From Streptomyces spiroverticillatus (GTDB lineage Bacteria > Actinomycetota > Actinomycetes > Streptomycetales > Streptomycetaceae), in assembly GCA_014650415.1 (NCBI GenBank), contig BMUX01000002.1:496001-560000 (forward strand): a stretch of DNA of 64,000 nucleotides. The letters are read 5' to 3'. A program made the position numbers and the translations under genes. This document shows, one piece after another, positions 8,907 through 17,807 of this stretch (the stretch's first letter is position 1; every line of letters starts with the position of its first letter). The notes under the pieces were generated by a model. The model was not told the DNA's origin. It ran no database searches and worked only from the letters and a program-made list of their open reading frames with translations.

Positions 8907-11900
8907 TCAGACGGTCGCGGGCTCGCGGTCGTCGTCCTTCGCCTCGGTGCCCGTGTCGGGCTTCTTCGGGCCTTCGCCCTTCTTGGCCGCCTTCTTCGCC
9001 GCCCGGCGCTCCTTGCGGAGCTCCACCATGGCGTACAGCGTCGGGACCAGCAGGAGCGTCAGCAGGGTCGACGTGATCAGACCGCCGATCACCACGATGG
9101 CGAGCGGCTTGGAGATGAAGCCGCCCTCGCCGGTGATGCCCAGTGCCATCGGCAGCAGCGCGAAGATCGTCGCCAGTGCCGTCATCAGGATCGGGCGCAG
9201 ACGGTGGCGGCCACCCTCGACGACCGCCTCGACGACGCCCATGCCCTGGGCCCGGTACTGGTTGATCAGGTCGATCAGCACGATCGCGTTGGTGACCACG
9301 ATGCCGATGAGCATCAGCATGCCGATCATCGCCGGGACGCCCATCGGGGTGCCGGTGGCGAGCAGCAGACCGATCGCGCCGGTGGCGGCGAACGGGATGG
9401 AGACCAGCAGGATCAGCGGCTGGATCAGCGACTTGAAGGTCGCCACCAGCAGCATGAAGACGATCGCGACGGCCGCCAGCATGGCGAGGAAGAGCTTGCC
9501 GAAGGTGTCGTCCATGTCGGAGGAGACACCGCCGATGGAGACGCTCGCGCCCTGCGGCAGTTCCTTCTTGACCTCGTCGATCTTCTTGGTGAGCGCGGCG
9601 GTGACCGCACCCGTGTTGTCGCCGACCGGCTTGGCGGTGACGGTCGCCGAACGCGCGCCGTCGATGCGGGTCATGGAGACCGGGCCGTCGACGAGCTTGA
9701 CGTCGGCGAGCTGGCCGAGGGTGACACCCGGCCCGAGCGGCAGCTTCTTCAGCTCGTCCATCGTCGTCGCGGGCTTCGCGGCCTTGATGACGATGTCGCG
9801 CTCGGTGCTGTCCAGCATGGCCTTGCCCGCCGGGGTGCCCCGGACGGCCTGGGCGACGACCGCGCCGAGCGCCGCGTCGTTGAAGCCCGCCTCGGCGGAC
9901 TTCTCGGTGCCCTTGACGGAGATGCGCGGCACCGAACGGGCCAGGTCGCTCTGCACGTCGGTGACGTCCTTGAGCCCGGCAACGGCCTTCTGCACCTGCT
10001 CGGAGGCCTTGGCGAGGGTGGCCGCGTCGGACGCCTTGACGACGACGCTCAGGTCCTGGCCGCCGAAGCCGCCGCCCGCGCCGACCTTGGTCTCGCCCGC
10101 GCCCTTGAGGCCGGCGAGCTTGTCCTCCAGCTCCTTGGTGACCGCCTCGGTGTCCTCGGCACTCTTCAGGGTCAGCTGGTACGAGGCCTGGTTGGCGCCG
10201 GAGCCGCCGCCGAAGGCCGCCATCATGCCGGACGAGCCGACGGTGACCTGGTAGTCCTTCACCTTGTCGACCGACTCGATGACCTTCTCGACCTTGAGCG
10301 CGGCCTCGTTGGAGGCGTCCAGGCTGGTGCCCGGCTCCAGCTTCTGGGTGAGCGAGAGGGTGTCCTGCTCGCCCTGGTCGAAGAAGTTGGTCTTGAGCAG
10401 CGGGGCCATGGCGAAGGTGCCGACCAGGACCACCAGGGCGATGGCCAGGCTGACCAGGCGGCGCTTGGTGGCGAAGCGGAGGACGGGAACGTACATCCGC
10501 GTCAGACGGCTGTTGTTCTCCTTCTCCTCCGCCTTGCGGCGCAGCTCCTCGGGGTCGACGCCCTCGGACCCCTTGGGGGCGCGCAGGAACCAGTACGAGA
10601 AGACCGGCACGACGGTGAGCGAGACCAGCAGCGACGCCAGCAGCGCGGCCGTGACGGTGATCGAGAACGAACCGAAGAGCTGTCCGACCATGCCGCCGAC
10701 CAGGCCGATCGGCAGGAACACCGCGACGGTGGTCAGCGTGGACGAGGTGACCGCGCCGGCGACCTCCTTCACGGCGGTGGTGATCGCGGTGTAGCGCTCC
10801 TCGCCGTACGAGAGGTGACGCTTGATGTTCTCCAGGACGACGATCGAGTCGTCGACGACGCGGCCGATCGCGATGGTCAGCGCGCCGAGGGTCAGGACGT
10901 TGAGCGACAGGTCCCTCGTCCACAGCACGATCAGCGCGAGGACGACCGACAGCGGGATGGAGATCGCGGTGACCAGCGTCGAGCGGATCGACGCCAGGAA
11001 GATCAGGATGATGACGACCGCGAAGGCGAGACCGAGCGCGCCCTCGGTGGTCAGGCCGGAGATCGACTTCGAGACGGACGGGCCCTGGTCGAAGACCGTG
11101 GTCAGGGTCGCGCCGGAACCGAGGCTGTCGCGCAGCTCGGGCAGCTTGTCCTTGACGGCCTGGGAGATCGCGACGGCGCTGCCGTCCTGGTCCATGGTGA
11201 CCGAGACGGACAGGCTGGGCTTGCCGTTGGTACGGGTCAGGGAGGTGGCCTGGGCGGGCTTCTCCGCGACCTTGGCGACGTCGCCGAGGCGCACGGGCTT
11301 CGGCGGGATGGCGTCACCCGGCTTGGCCTGACCGGAGACCCGCAGGTCCTCGATCTGCTTCAGCGAGGTGAGGGTGCCGCCGACCTGCACGGTGCGGGAC
11401 TTGCCGTCCTCGGCGAACGCGCCGGCCGGGACCGTGATGCCCGCCTGCTGGAGGGCCTGGCCGAGCGTCATCGCGTTGAGCCCGGCGGCGGCCAGCTTGG
11501 CGTCGTCGGGGGTGATCGCGACCTGGAGTTCCTGGACGCCGGCGACGGTGACCTGGCTGACGCCGTCGATGTTCTGCAGGACCGGGACGACGGTGCGGTC
11601 CAGCTGGTCGGCGAGCGCCTGCTGGTCCTTGTCGGAGGTCACGGCCAGGGTGACGGTCGGCAGGTCGTCGGTGGAACCGGCCACGACCTGCGGGTCGACG
11701 TCCTTGGGCAGCATCGCCCGGGAACGGTTGACGGCCTGCTGGACGTCGGCGACGAGCTGCTTGGAGCCCTCGTCCCCGTAGTCGAACTGGGCCATGATCA
11801 CGGCGGAGCCCTCGCTCGCCGTGGAGGTGATGGACTCGATGCCGTCGACGGCCTTGAGGGAGTTCTCCAGCGGCTCGACGACCTGCTTCTCGACCACGTC

Positions 11901-12071
11901 CGGGGCGGCGCCCTGGTACGGGGCGATCACGGACACCATCGGGAGCTCGATGGTCGGCAGCAGTTGCTGCTTGAGCTGCGGAATCGCGATCGCGCCGAAC
12001 ACGATCGCGACGATCGATATCAGCCCGATCAAGGCCCGTTGGGCGAGGCTGAACCTGGACAGCCAGGACAT
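8907..12071 (-). CDS. RND-family efflux permease (HAE1/AcrB type)
   Basis: This 1054-residue polytopic membrane protein begins MSWLSRFSLAQRALIGLISI and has two homologous halves, each with one TM helix, a large extracellular loop and a cluster of TM helices. The TM4 motif GRVVDDSIVVLENIKRHL contains the paired aspartates of the AcrB proton relay. It probably exports hydrophobic compounds or lipids using the proton gradient. No membrane-fusion or outer-membrane partner is adjacent, as is usual in Gram-positives. The ATG at 12071 has GGAAGAGAG upstream; longer frames run into repeat DNA. The two-component pair upstream may control it, but repeat copy A intervenes. Confidence 0.9.
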   Translation of the reverse strand: MSWLSRFSLAQRALIGLISIVAIVFGAIAIPQLKQQLLPTIELPMVSVIAPYQGAAPDVVEKQVVEPLENSLKAVDGIESITSTASEGSAVIMAQFDYGDEGSKQLVADVQQAVNRSRAMLPKDVDPQVVAGSTDDLPTVTLAVTSDKDQQALADQLDRTVVPVLQNIDGVSQVTVAGVQELQVAITPDDAKLAAAGLNAMTLGQALQQAGITVPAGAFAEDGKSRTVQVGGTLTSLKQIEDLRVSGQAKPGDAIPPKPVRLGDVAKVAEKPAQATSLTRTNGKPSLSVSVTMDQDGSAVAISQAVKDKLPELRDSLGSGATLTTVFDQGPSVSKSISGLTTEGALGLAFAVVIILIFLASIRSTLVTAISIPLSVVLALIVLWTRDLSLNVLTLGALTIAIGRVVDDSIVVLENIKRHLSYGEERYTAITTAVKEVAGAVTSSTLTTVAVFLPIGLVGGMVGQLFGSFSITVTAALLASLLVSLTVVPVFSYWFLRAPKGSEGVDPEELRRKAEEKENNSRLTRMYVPVLRFATKRRLVSLAIALVVLVGTFAMAPLLKTNFFDQGEQDTLSLTQKLEPGTSLDASNEAALKVEKVIESVDKVKDYQVTVGSSGMMAAFGGGSGANQASYQLTLKSAEDTEAVTKELEDKLAGLKGAGETKVGAGGGFGGQDLSVVVKASDAATLAKASEQVQKAVAGLKDVTDVQSDLARSVPRISVKGTEKSAEAGFNDAALGAVVAQAVRGTPAGKAMLDSTERDIVIKAAKPATTMDELKKLPLGPGVTLGQLADVKLVDGPVSMTRIDGARSATVTAKPVGDNTGAVTAALTKKIDEVKKELPQGASVSIGGVSSDMDDTFGKLFLAMLAAVAIVFMLLVATFKSLIQPLILLVSIPFAATGAIGLLLATGTPMGVPAMIGMLMLIGIVVTNAIVLIDLINQYRAQGMGVVEAVVEGGRHRLRPILMTALATIFALLPMALGITGEGGFISKPLAIVVIGGLITSTLLTLLLVPTLYAMVELRKERRAAKKAAKKGEGPKKPDTGTEAKDDDREPATV

Positions 12072-12428
12072 GGGTGGGGTCTCTCTTCCGTGGCGCTCGG
12101 TGGCGAGGGTGGCAGGCGGGACCGCTCCGCCGCGGGGTGCGGGCCGGGGGTCCCGATGGTCCGATTCATACGATCCGGCATCCGCGGGGTGGTCTTTGTC
12201 GGCCCCAGGTGCCTTTCTGGGTGGGGGTGTACCGCGCCTGGAGTACGTGGGGGTGTGCTTGTGCTCCACCCGTGGGCGTACGGGTGGGGCTCGGCCGGTG
12301 CTTGGGGGTGCGGGCAGGGGGCGGTGCCGGGGTGGCCCGGTATCGGGCGGGCCGCCCCCTTGCCCGCCCGTCCCGCCCCGGGGGGGGGCGGCCCCGCCGC
12401 CCAAGGGGGCTCGGCGGAGAGGGAGGAT
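12072..12428. other. Intergenic region between response regulator and RND gene, holding repeat copy A
   Basis: These 357 bp contain no convincing gene. The right two thirds are the GC-rich palindromic repeat at 12285-12411, and the left part must hold the RND promoter and ribosome binding site. Long open frames crossing it are GC-bias artefacts. Confidence 0.6.
12285..12411 (+). repeat. Palindromic intergenic repeat, copy A
   Basis: This approximately 125-bp GC-rich element is repeated at 14519-14641 (copy B) and, shortened, at 43697-43783 (copy C). All three contain the inner dyad in which GCCCCCTTG at one end pairs with CAAGGGGGC (CAAGGGG in copy C) at the other, plus a central CGCCCC/GGGGCG. 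Copies A and B are in the same orientation and bracket the two-component operon. Confidence 0.85.
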
Positions 12429-13154
12429 TCAGTCCGTGCGGGGGCGGACGAGGCCGGATTCGTAGGCGAAGACGACGAGTTGGGCGCGGTCGCGGGCGCC
12501 GAGTTTGGCCATGGCGCGGTTGACGTGGGTCTTGACCGTGAGGGGGCTGACGACCAGGAGTTCGGCGATCTCGTCGTTGGAGTTGCCGCCCCCGACGTGG
12601 ACGAGGACCTCGCGCTCGCGGACGGTGAGGGTGGCCAGGCGCGCGGCGTGTTCGCCGTCGGGGGCGGGCTGCGGGGCCTGCCCCTCGCCCTGGGCCAGGA
12701 AGGTGGCGATCAGCCCTTTGGTAGCGGCGGGCGACAGGAGGGCTTCACCACCGGCGGCGATCCGGATGGCGTTGAGGAGTTCGTCGGGCTCGGCGCCCTT
12801 GCCGAGGAAGCCGGAGGCCCCCGCCCGGATCGACTCGACGACGTACTCGTCGACCTCGAAGGTCGTGAGCATCACGACGTGCACGGTGGCCAGTTCGGGG
12901 TCCGCGCCGATCGCGCGGGTGGCGGTGAGGCCGTCGGTGCCGGGCATCCGGATGTCCATGAGGACGACGTCGGGCCGGTGCAGCCGGGTCAGCTCCAGGG
13001 CCTGCGCCCCGTCCGCCGCCTCCCCGACGACCTCCATGTCGGGCTCGGAGTCGACGAGTACGCGAAAGGCGCTGCGCAGGAGGGCCTGGTCGTCGGCGAG
13101 GAGGACCTTGATGGGCGGCAGGGGCGGCAGGGCCGCCTCGGGCGTGGTGCTCAT
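12429..13154 (-). CDS. NarL/FixJ-type response regulator (REC + LuxR HTH)
   Basis: The protein has 241 residues. The receiver domain (about 15-135) carries phospho-acceptor D67 in VLMDIRMPGTDG and the upstream acidic pair in VLLADDQALLR. A LuxR-type HTH (about 170-235) contains TVREREVLVHVGGGNSNDEIAELL and VKTHVNRAMAKLGARDR. The linker before the HTH is longer than usual. Its ATG overlaps the kinase stop by 4 bp (ATGA), so both proteins are made together. Likely targets are the downstream RND permease gene or distant genes; no site is identified. Confidence 0.94.
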   Translation of the reverse strand: MSTTPEAALPPLPPIKVLLADDQALLRSAFRVLVDSEPDMEVVGEAADGAQALELTRLHRPDVVLMDIRMPGTDGLTATRAIGADPELATVHVVMLTTFEVDEYVVESIRAGASGFLGKGAEPDELLNAIRIAAGGEALLSPAATKGLIATFLAQGEGQAPQPAPDGEHAARLATLTVREREVLVHVGGGNSNDEIAELLVVSPLTVKTHVNRAMAKLGARDRAQLVVFAYESGLVRPRTD

Positions 13155-14446
13155 GCGTGCTTCTCCCCCGGGCCGGGCTGCGGTGGGCGGGCCGTGGCTG
13201 CGGCCGTGGTGCCGGTGGCGTGGGTGCCAGTGGCCTTGGTACCGGCCGTGACCGGCAGGATCGCATGCACCCGGAAGCCGCCGCCGTGGCGGGGGCCCGC
13301 GGTGAGGGTGCCGCCGAGCGCGGTGACGCGTTCGCGCATGCCGATGAGGCCGTGGCCGCCGCTGTCGGCGGGGGGCGGGTTCTCGGTGCCGTTGTCGAGG
13401 ACGGTCACCTCCACCTCGTTGCCCACGCGTACGACGCTGACCTCGGCCTTCGCGTCGGGGCCCGCGTGCTTCTGCACGTTGGTGAGGGCCTCCTGGATGA
13501 TCCGGTACGCGGCCAGGTCGACGGAGGCGGCCAGTTCCCCGTCGTCGGTGCGGGCCAGGGCGACGGGGAGTCCGGCGTGGCGGAAGGTGTCGAGGAGTCC
13601 GTCGAGGACGGCGAGGCCGGGGGCGGGTTCGGTGGGGGCGGAGGGGTCGCCGGACTGGCGGAGCAGGCCGACGGTGGCGCGCAGCTCGTTGAGCGCGGAG
13701 CGGCTGGCCTCGCGGACGTGCGCGAGGGCCTCTTTGGCCTGGTCGGGGCGCTTGTCCATGACGTGTGCGGCCACGCCCGCCTGGACGTTGACCAGGGCGA
13801 TGTGGTGGGCGACGACGTCGTGCAGGTCGCGGGCGATGCGCAGCCGTTCCTCCGCGACGCGGCGGCGGGCCTCCTCCTCGCGGGTGCGTTCGGCGCGTTC
13901 GGCGCGTTCGCGGATGGCGTCGATGAAGGCCCGCCGGGAGCGGACGGCGTCACCGGCGCTCGCGCCGATGCCGGTCCAGGCGAAGAGCCCGAGATTCTCC
14001 TGGGCGTACCAGGGCCCGTCGCTGAACAGCATGGCCGCACCGGTCAGCACGACCATCGTCAGCAGGCCGATGCGCCACGTCGTGGGCCGGTCGGTGCGGG
14101 CGGCGACCGTGTAGAGCGCGACGACCGCGCTCATGGCGACGGGGGCGGGCGGGTCGGTGGGCGCGAGGGCGAGGGCGGCGACGGTGAGGGTGCTGGTGAT
14201 CGCGAGCACCGGGAGGGGGCTGCGGCGGCGGTACACCAGGGCTCCGGCGGCCAGCACCATGAGCACGATGCCGCGGGCGTCAGGGGTGCGGGTGCCGAAG
14301 GAGGGACCGTGCATGCCGTCGTGGGGGTCGGCGAACGAGCCGACGACCATGCAGGCGAGGACGATCGCGGCGAGGGCGGCGTCGAAGGCGAGGGGGTGGG
14401 AGCGCAGCCAGGTGCGGGGGCGGGCCATGCGGGGGCTGCGGGTCAT
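13151..14446 (-). CDS. Sensor histidine kinase (HisKA_3 class)
   Basis: The protein has 431 residues from the ATG at 14446 (MTRSPRMARPRTWL). The open frame runs to 14656, but that extension lies in repeat copy B. The N-terminal half has about five hydrophobic helices. The dimerisation/phosphoacceptor domain has H209 in RDLHDVVAHHIALVNVQ, typical of NarL-cognate kinases, followed by an HATPase_c domain with GHGLIGMRERVTALGG. It senses an unknown membrane-related signal and phosphorylates the overlapping response regulator. The ribosome binding site is weak (TAAAGA). Confidence 0.92.
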   Translation of the reverse strand: MTRSPRMARPRTWLRSHPLAFDAALAAIVLACMVVGSFADPHDGMHGPSFGTRTPDARGIVLMVLAAGALVYRRRSPLPVLAITSTLTVAALALAPTDPPAPVAMSAVVALYTVAARTDRPTTWRIGLLTMVVLTGAAMLFSDGPWYAQENLGLFAWTGIGASAGDAVRSRRAFIDAIRERAERAERTREEEARRRVAEERLRIARDLHDVVAHHIALVNVQAGVAAHVMDKRPDQAKEALAHVREASRSALNELRATVGLLRQSGDPSAPTEPAPGLAVLDGLLDTFRHAGLPVALARTDDGELAASVDLAAYRIIQEALTNVQKHAGPDAKAEVSVVRVGNEVEVTVLDNGTENPPPADSGGHGLIGMRERVTALGGTLTAGPRHGGGFRVHAILPVTAGTKATGTHATGTTAAATARPPQPGPGEKHA

Positions 14447-14518
14447 GTCTTTACGGTACGGGGGCCTGGGCGGCCGGCGGGTGGGGTGCGGGCCGTGCTG
14501 GGGTGGGCCGGGGGGTGT

Positions 14519-14641
14519 CGGGGCTTGGCCGGTGCCGGGTGTGCGGGCAGGGGGCGGAACCGGGGTGGCCCGGTATCGGGCGGGCCGCCCCCTTGCCCGC
14601 CCGTCCCGCCCCCGGGGGGCGGCCCCGCCGCCCAAGGGGGC
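14519..14641 (+). repeat. Palindromic intergenic repeat, copy B
   Basis: Near-identical to copy A at 12285-12411 over about 120 bp, in the same orientation. It lies between the start of the histidine kinase gene and the end of the PspA-associated gene. With copy A it forms direct repeats flanking the two-component operon. Confidence 0.85.
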
Positions 14642-14721
14642 TACGGCGTGGGACATGGCTGAGCCCCCGGCACCGGGAAGGGTGGCGGGGGCTCGGCCGT
14701 GGAGTGGGAGGGGTCCTGGGG

Positions 14722-15000
14722 TCAGCCCGGGATCAGGCCGTCGTCGGAGAGCATGGCGCGGACTTCCTCCAGCGTGGAGTCCGGCGAGGGCAGGATCAGC
14801 TCGGAGGGCTCCAGGGAGTCGTCCGGGAGCGGGGTGCCGAGCGAGCGGACCGCCTCCAGCAGCGCGCCCAGCGTGCGCCGGAAGCCCGGTCCGTCCCCGA
14901 TCTCCATCTCGGCCAGCAGTTCGTCGTCGAGCTTGTTCAGCTCGGCGAAGTGGCTGTCGGCCAGGTCGAGCTGGCCCTCGCCCATGATCCGTACGATCAC
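14722..15000 (-). CDS. PspA-associated protein (PspAA family)
   Basis: This 92-residue protein starts MIVRIMGEGQLDLADSHFAELNKLDDEL, the PspAA-domain pattern. It is encoded 32 bp downstream of pspA on the same strand and is likely co-transcribed. The family is known by association with PspA in actinobacteria and probably modulates PspA assembly. The C-terminal segment is acidic and serine-rich. It is soluble, with no membrane segment. Confidence 0.85.
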   Translation of the reverse strand: MIVRIMGEGQLDLADSHFAELNKLDDELLAEMEIGDGPGFRRTLGALLEAVRSLGTPLPDDSLEPSELILPSPDSTLEEVRAMLSDDGLIPG

Positions 15001-15032
15001 GACACGTCTCCTGTCAGAAACTCAGGGCCGGA

Positions 15033-15836
15033 CTACTGCTTGTCGAAGCGGGGACGGGACTGGTCCTGGACCTGGTGGCCCTGCTGACCGGTGCTCTGCC
15101 CCTGTCCGCCCTCGATCGCCTGCTGGGACGGGCCGCCGGCCAGTTCCTGCTTCATCCGCTGGAGCTCCAGCTCGACGTCCGTACCGCCGGAGAGGCGGTC
15201 CAGCTCGGCCTGGATGTCGTCCTTGGCGAGCCCGGACTGGTCGTCCAGGGCGCCGGAGGCGAGCAGTTCGTCGATGGCCCCGGCCCGCGCCTGGAGCTGC
15301 GCGGTCTTGTCCTCGGCGCGCTGGATCGCGACGCCGACGTCGCTCATCTCCTCGGAGATGCCGGAGAAGGACTCCGCGATCCGGGTCTGCGCCTGGGCGG
15401 CGGTGTAGGTGGCCTTGATGGTCTCCTTCTTCGTACGGAAGGCGTCCACCTTGGCCTGGAGGCGCTGGGCGGCGAGCGTCAGCTTCTCCTCCTCGCCCTG
15501 GAGGGTCTGGTGCTGCACCTCCAGGTCGGACACCTGCTGCTGCAGCGCGGCACGGCGGGACAGTGCCTCGCGGGCGAGGTCCTCCCGGCCGAGCGCGAGC
15601 GCCTTGCGGCCCTGGTCCTCCAGCTTGGAGGACTGGCTCTGCAACCCGTTGAGCTGCAGTTCGAGCCGCTTGCGCGACGTCGCTACGTCGGCGACCCCGC
15701 GGCGTACCTTCTGCAGCAGTTCCAGCTGCTTCTGGTACGAGTAATCCAGCGTCTCCCGCGGGTCTTCGGCCCGGTCAAGGGCCTTGTTCGCCTTCGCGCG
15801 GAAGATCATCCCCATACGCTTCATGACACCGCTCAT
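15033..15836 (-). CDS. pspA: PspA/IM30 (ESCRT-III-like) membrane stress protein
   Basis: This 267-residue protein has the amphipathic N-terminal helix MSGVMKRMGMIFRAKANKALDR, the DPRETLDYSYQKQLELLQKV segment and a long coiled coil to about residue 215. These are hallmarks of PspA/Vipp1 proteins, which polymerise on damaged cytoplasmic membranes. A Gln/Gly-rich tail (about residues 240-267) extends beyond the core. It is followed by the PspAA gene. No PspF- or PspC-type regulator is adjacent. Confidence 0.93.
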   Translation of the reverse strand: MSGVMKRMGMIFRAKANKALDRAEDPRETLDYSYQKQLELLQKVRRGVADVATSRKRLELQLNGLQSQSSKLEDQGRKALALGREDLAREALSRRAALQQQVSDLEVQHQTLQGEEEKLTLAAQRLQAKVDAFRTKKETIKATYTAAQAQTRIAESFSGISEEMSDVGVAIQRAEDKTAQLQARAGAIDELLASGALDDQSGLAKDDIQAELDRLSGGTDVELELQRMKQELAGGPSQQAIEGGQGQSTGQQGHQVQDQSRPRFDKQ

Positions 15837-16120
15837 GGGCTTCGCGCGCCCCCTTCTGACGGACTCCGGCTCCTGGCCACTCCAACGGACCCAACACTAC
15901 GGGCCCTGTCTCCATTACCGCACTGTTCCGGCGTCGATGCGCTCCTCCTCCAGGACGACTGTGTGCGCCCCGGCTCAGGCGTAGGGAGTAGAGCCGACCC
16001 TGGTACGCGTGTGCGAGGGGACCCGCACGGGGCCGCCGTGGGCCGTATGGACGCAGGTGTTGCCGGATCGTTCCCCCTGACGCTGGGGTCCCTGCGCGGC
16101 AACCCGTACCCTTGGGTTTT

Positions 16121-16726
16121 GTGTTCCGTAGCCGTGCCAACTCCAGCGCTGAGAAGACCGCCGCCACCGACAAGGTGACGGCCGACCTCTCCAAGCAGCC
16201 CCGTGACCCGCAGGCGCCCAAGGGGCGTCCCACCCCCAAGCGCGCCGTCGCGCAGTCGCAGCGGCGTACCGCCGCGACGCCTCCGGCGAACCGCAAGGAG
16301 GCGATGAAGCGCCAGCGGGAGGCCCGCCGCGTCGACCTCGCGAAGCAGCGTGAAGCGCTCGCGAGCGGCGACGAGCGGTACCTGCCCGTCCGCGACAAGG
16401 GTCCGGTGCGCAAGTTCACCCGTGACTTCGTCGACTCGCGCTTCTTCGTCGCGGAGTTCTTCCTGCCGATGGCGGTGATCATCCTCGTACTGAGCATGAT
16501 CCAGGTCGGCAACCTCCAGACCATCGCGCTGCTGCTGTGGATGATCGTCATCGTCCTGATCGTGATCGACTCGATCGGTCTGGCGATCCGCCTGAAGAAG
16601 CAGCTGAACGCCCGCTACCCGGACGAGCCCAAGCGCGGTGCGGTCGCCTACGGCCTGATGCGCTCGCTCCAGATGCGCCGCCTGCGCCTGCCGAAGCCGC
16701 AGGTCAAGCGCGGGGAACGGCCCTGA
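16121..16726 (+). CDS. DUF3043 integral membrane protein
   Basis: The protein has about 201 residues from the GTG at 16121. TACCCT at 16107-16112 is 8 nt upstream with no ribosome binding site, so a leaderless start is likely; a TTG at 16112 is the alternative. The N-terminal half is very basic and Ala/Pro-rich, with QSQRRTAATPPANRKEAMKRQ and RDKGPVRKFTRDFVDSRFF matching DUF3043. Two hydrophobic helices (about residues 110-150) and a basic C-terminal tail follow. It is divergent from pspA. Function unknown. Confidence 0.87.
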   Translation: MFRSRANSSAEKTAATDKVTADLSKQPRDPQAPKGRPTPKRAVAQSQRRTAATPPANRKEAMKRQREARRVDLAKQREALASGDERYLPVRDKGPVRKFTRDFVDSRFFVAEFFLPMAVIILVLSMIQVGNLQTIALLLWMIVIVLIVIDSIGLAIRLKKQLNARYPDEPKRGAVAYGLMRSLQMRRLRLPKPQVKRGERP

Positions 16727-16748
16727 GCACGGACACCCCCCACGCTTC

Positions 16749-16794
16749 GGGAGCCCCGTCGACCGCCTCTCCGGCGGGTTTCGACGGGGCTTCC
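16749..16794 (+). terminator. Terminator after the DUF3043 gene
   Basis: A 14-bp stem (GGGAGCCCCGTCGA with TCGACGGGGCTTCC, one mismatch) encloses a nested CCGCC/GGCGG hairpin. It begins 22 bp after the stop codon. Confidence 0.75.
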
Positions 16795-16812
16795 GCCGCA
16801 TGGTTGGCAGGG

Positions 16813-17002
16813 CTGGGGCCTGCCCGGCGGATCAGGCCGCATGGAGTGACCATGCCCTTCCGGCACCGCCGAGCGGGGTCTGGTGCGTGCAGCTGCAAGG
16901 CGGAGGATTGAGACATGGCGGAGCCATGGCGATTGACGACAACGCCGCAGATGTGCGTGCCAGGGCACGCGACCGCGGCAGGATCCGCCGGGCAGGCCCC
17001 AG
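16813..17002. repeat. 21-bp perfect inverted repeat bracketing a start codon
   Basis: Arms at 16813-16833 and 16982-17002 are exact reverse complements (core GGGGCCTGCCCGGCGGATC). The dyad centre, about 16907, is 8 bp from the methyltransferase start codon at 16915. Inside it are smaller hairpins: TGCAGCTGCA, CATGGC-GGA-GCCATG over the start codon (16914-16928), and GCGTGCC-AG-GGCACGC. Confidence 0.8.
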
Positions 17003-17742
17003 GGGGCCTGCGCAACACGGTGCGGCAGGAGCTGGTCGCCCGGCAGCTCGACGAGCAGATATCCGCGCGCTTCCCCGTCGGGCAGCGGCTGCGGATACTC
17101 GACGTCGGGATGGGCCAGGGCACCCAGGCGCTGCGGCTCGCCCGCGCCGGGCACCAGGTGACGGGGCTGGAGTCCGACGCCGAGATGCTGGCCACCGCCC
17201 GCCGGGCCCTCGCGGTCGAGCCGGCCGGCATCCGTGAACGCGTCCGGCTGATGCACGGCGACGGCCGCGACACGGGTGTCCACTTCCTGCCGGGCAGTTT
17301 CGACGTCGTGCTCTGTCACGGCGTGCTGATGTACGTCGCCGAGCCCGACGCCCTCGTGGCGGGGCTGGCCCGGATGCTGGCCCCGGGCGGGCTGCTGTCC
17401 CTGCTCGTACGGAACGCGGACGCGCTCGCGATGCGGCCCGGGCTCGCCGGGGACTGGGCGGGGGCCCTCGGGGCGCTCGACACCCAGACGTACACGAACC
17501 GGCTGGGACTGACCGTGCGGGCCGACCGGCTGGACTCGCTCACCGCGACGCTGGCCGGGATCGCGGCGCCGCTGCGGGCCTGGTACGGGGTGCGGGTCTT
17601 CACCGACAACGTGCCGAACGGCGCGGCCCCGCTCGCGGCGGAGGAGCTGGCGCGGGTGCTGGAGCTGGAGGACCGGGCGGGGCGCACGGATCCGTACCGG
17701 CGGGTGGCGGCGCTGCTGCATCTGTGCGGGGTGCGGGGCTGA
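16915..17742 (+). CDS. Class I SAM-dependent methyltransferase
   Basis: This 275-residue protein has the SAM-binding motif I RILDVGMGQGTQALRLARAG (about 62-81), the acidic residue closing motif II (TGLESD) and motif IV/post I SFDVVLCHGVLMYV. The pattern resembles CmoM/CmoA-like tRNA methyltransferases, but the substrate is not determinable. GGAGG lies 8 nt before the ATG. The first 25 or so residues precede the conserved region and lie inside a long inverted repeat, so translation initiation may be structure-controlled; a downstream GTG (GTGCGGCAGGAG, about 17017) is an alternative start. Confidence 0.83.
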   Translation: MAEPWRLTTTPQMCVPGHATAAGSAGQAPGGLRNTVRQELVARQLDEQISARFPVGQRLRILDVGMGQGTQALRLARAGHQVTGLESDAEMLATARRALAVEPAGIRERVRLMHGDGRDTGVHFLPGSFDVVLCHGVLMYVAEPDALVAGLARMLAPGGLLSLLVRNADALAMRPGLAGDWAGALGALDTQTYTNRLGLTVRADRLDSLTATLAGIAAPLRAWYGVRVFTDNVPNGAAPLAAEELARVLELEDRAGRTDPYRRVAALLHLCGVRG

Positions 17743-17777
17743 GTCCGGGGGCCGTGCATCTTCGCGGCGCGGTCAGG

Positions 17778-17805
17778 TGAAGCGGCTCCCTTTGCGTCCG
17801 CTTCA
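17778..17805. promoter_or_regulatory. Dyad TGAAGCGG-N12-CCGCTTCA upstream of the ABC remnant
   Basis: Perfect 8-bp arms lie at 17778-17785 and 17798-17805, immediately before the GTG of the remnant gene. It looks like a retained operator, or a hairpin covering the ribosome binding region. Confidence 0.45.
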
Positions 17806-17807
17806 AC

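Noticed and set aside
12072..12404. N-terminal extension of the RND permease to 12404
   Set aside because: The extra 111 residues are encoded by repeat DNA and lack any family similarity; the ATG at 12071 has a ribosome site and the expected first TM helix.
8823..14114. A very long open frame on the plus strand opposite the RND permease and response regulator
   Set aside because: It is antisense to two clearly recognised proteins, its translation is low-complexity Arg/Gly/Asp/Gln-rich, and such frames are expected from GC bias.
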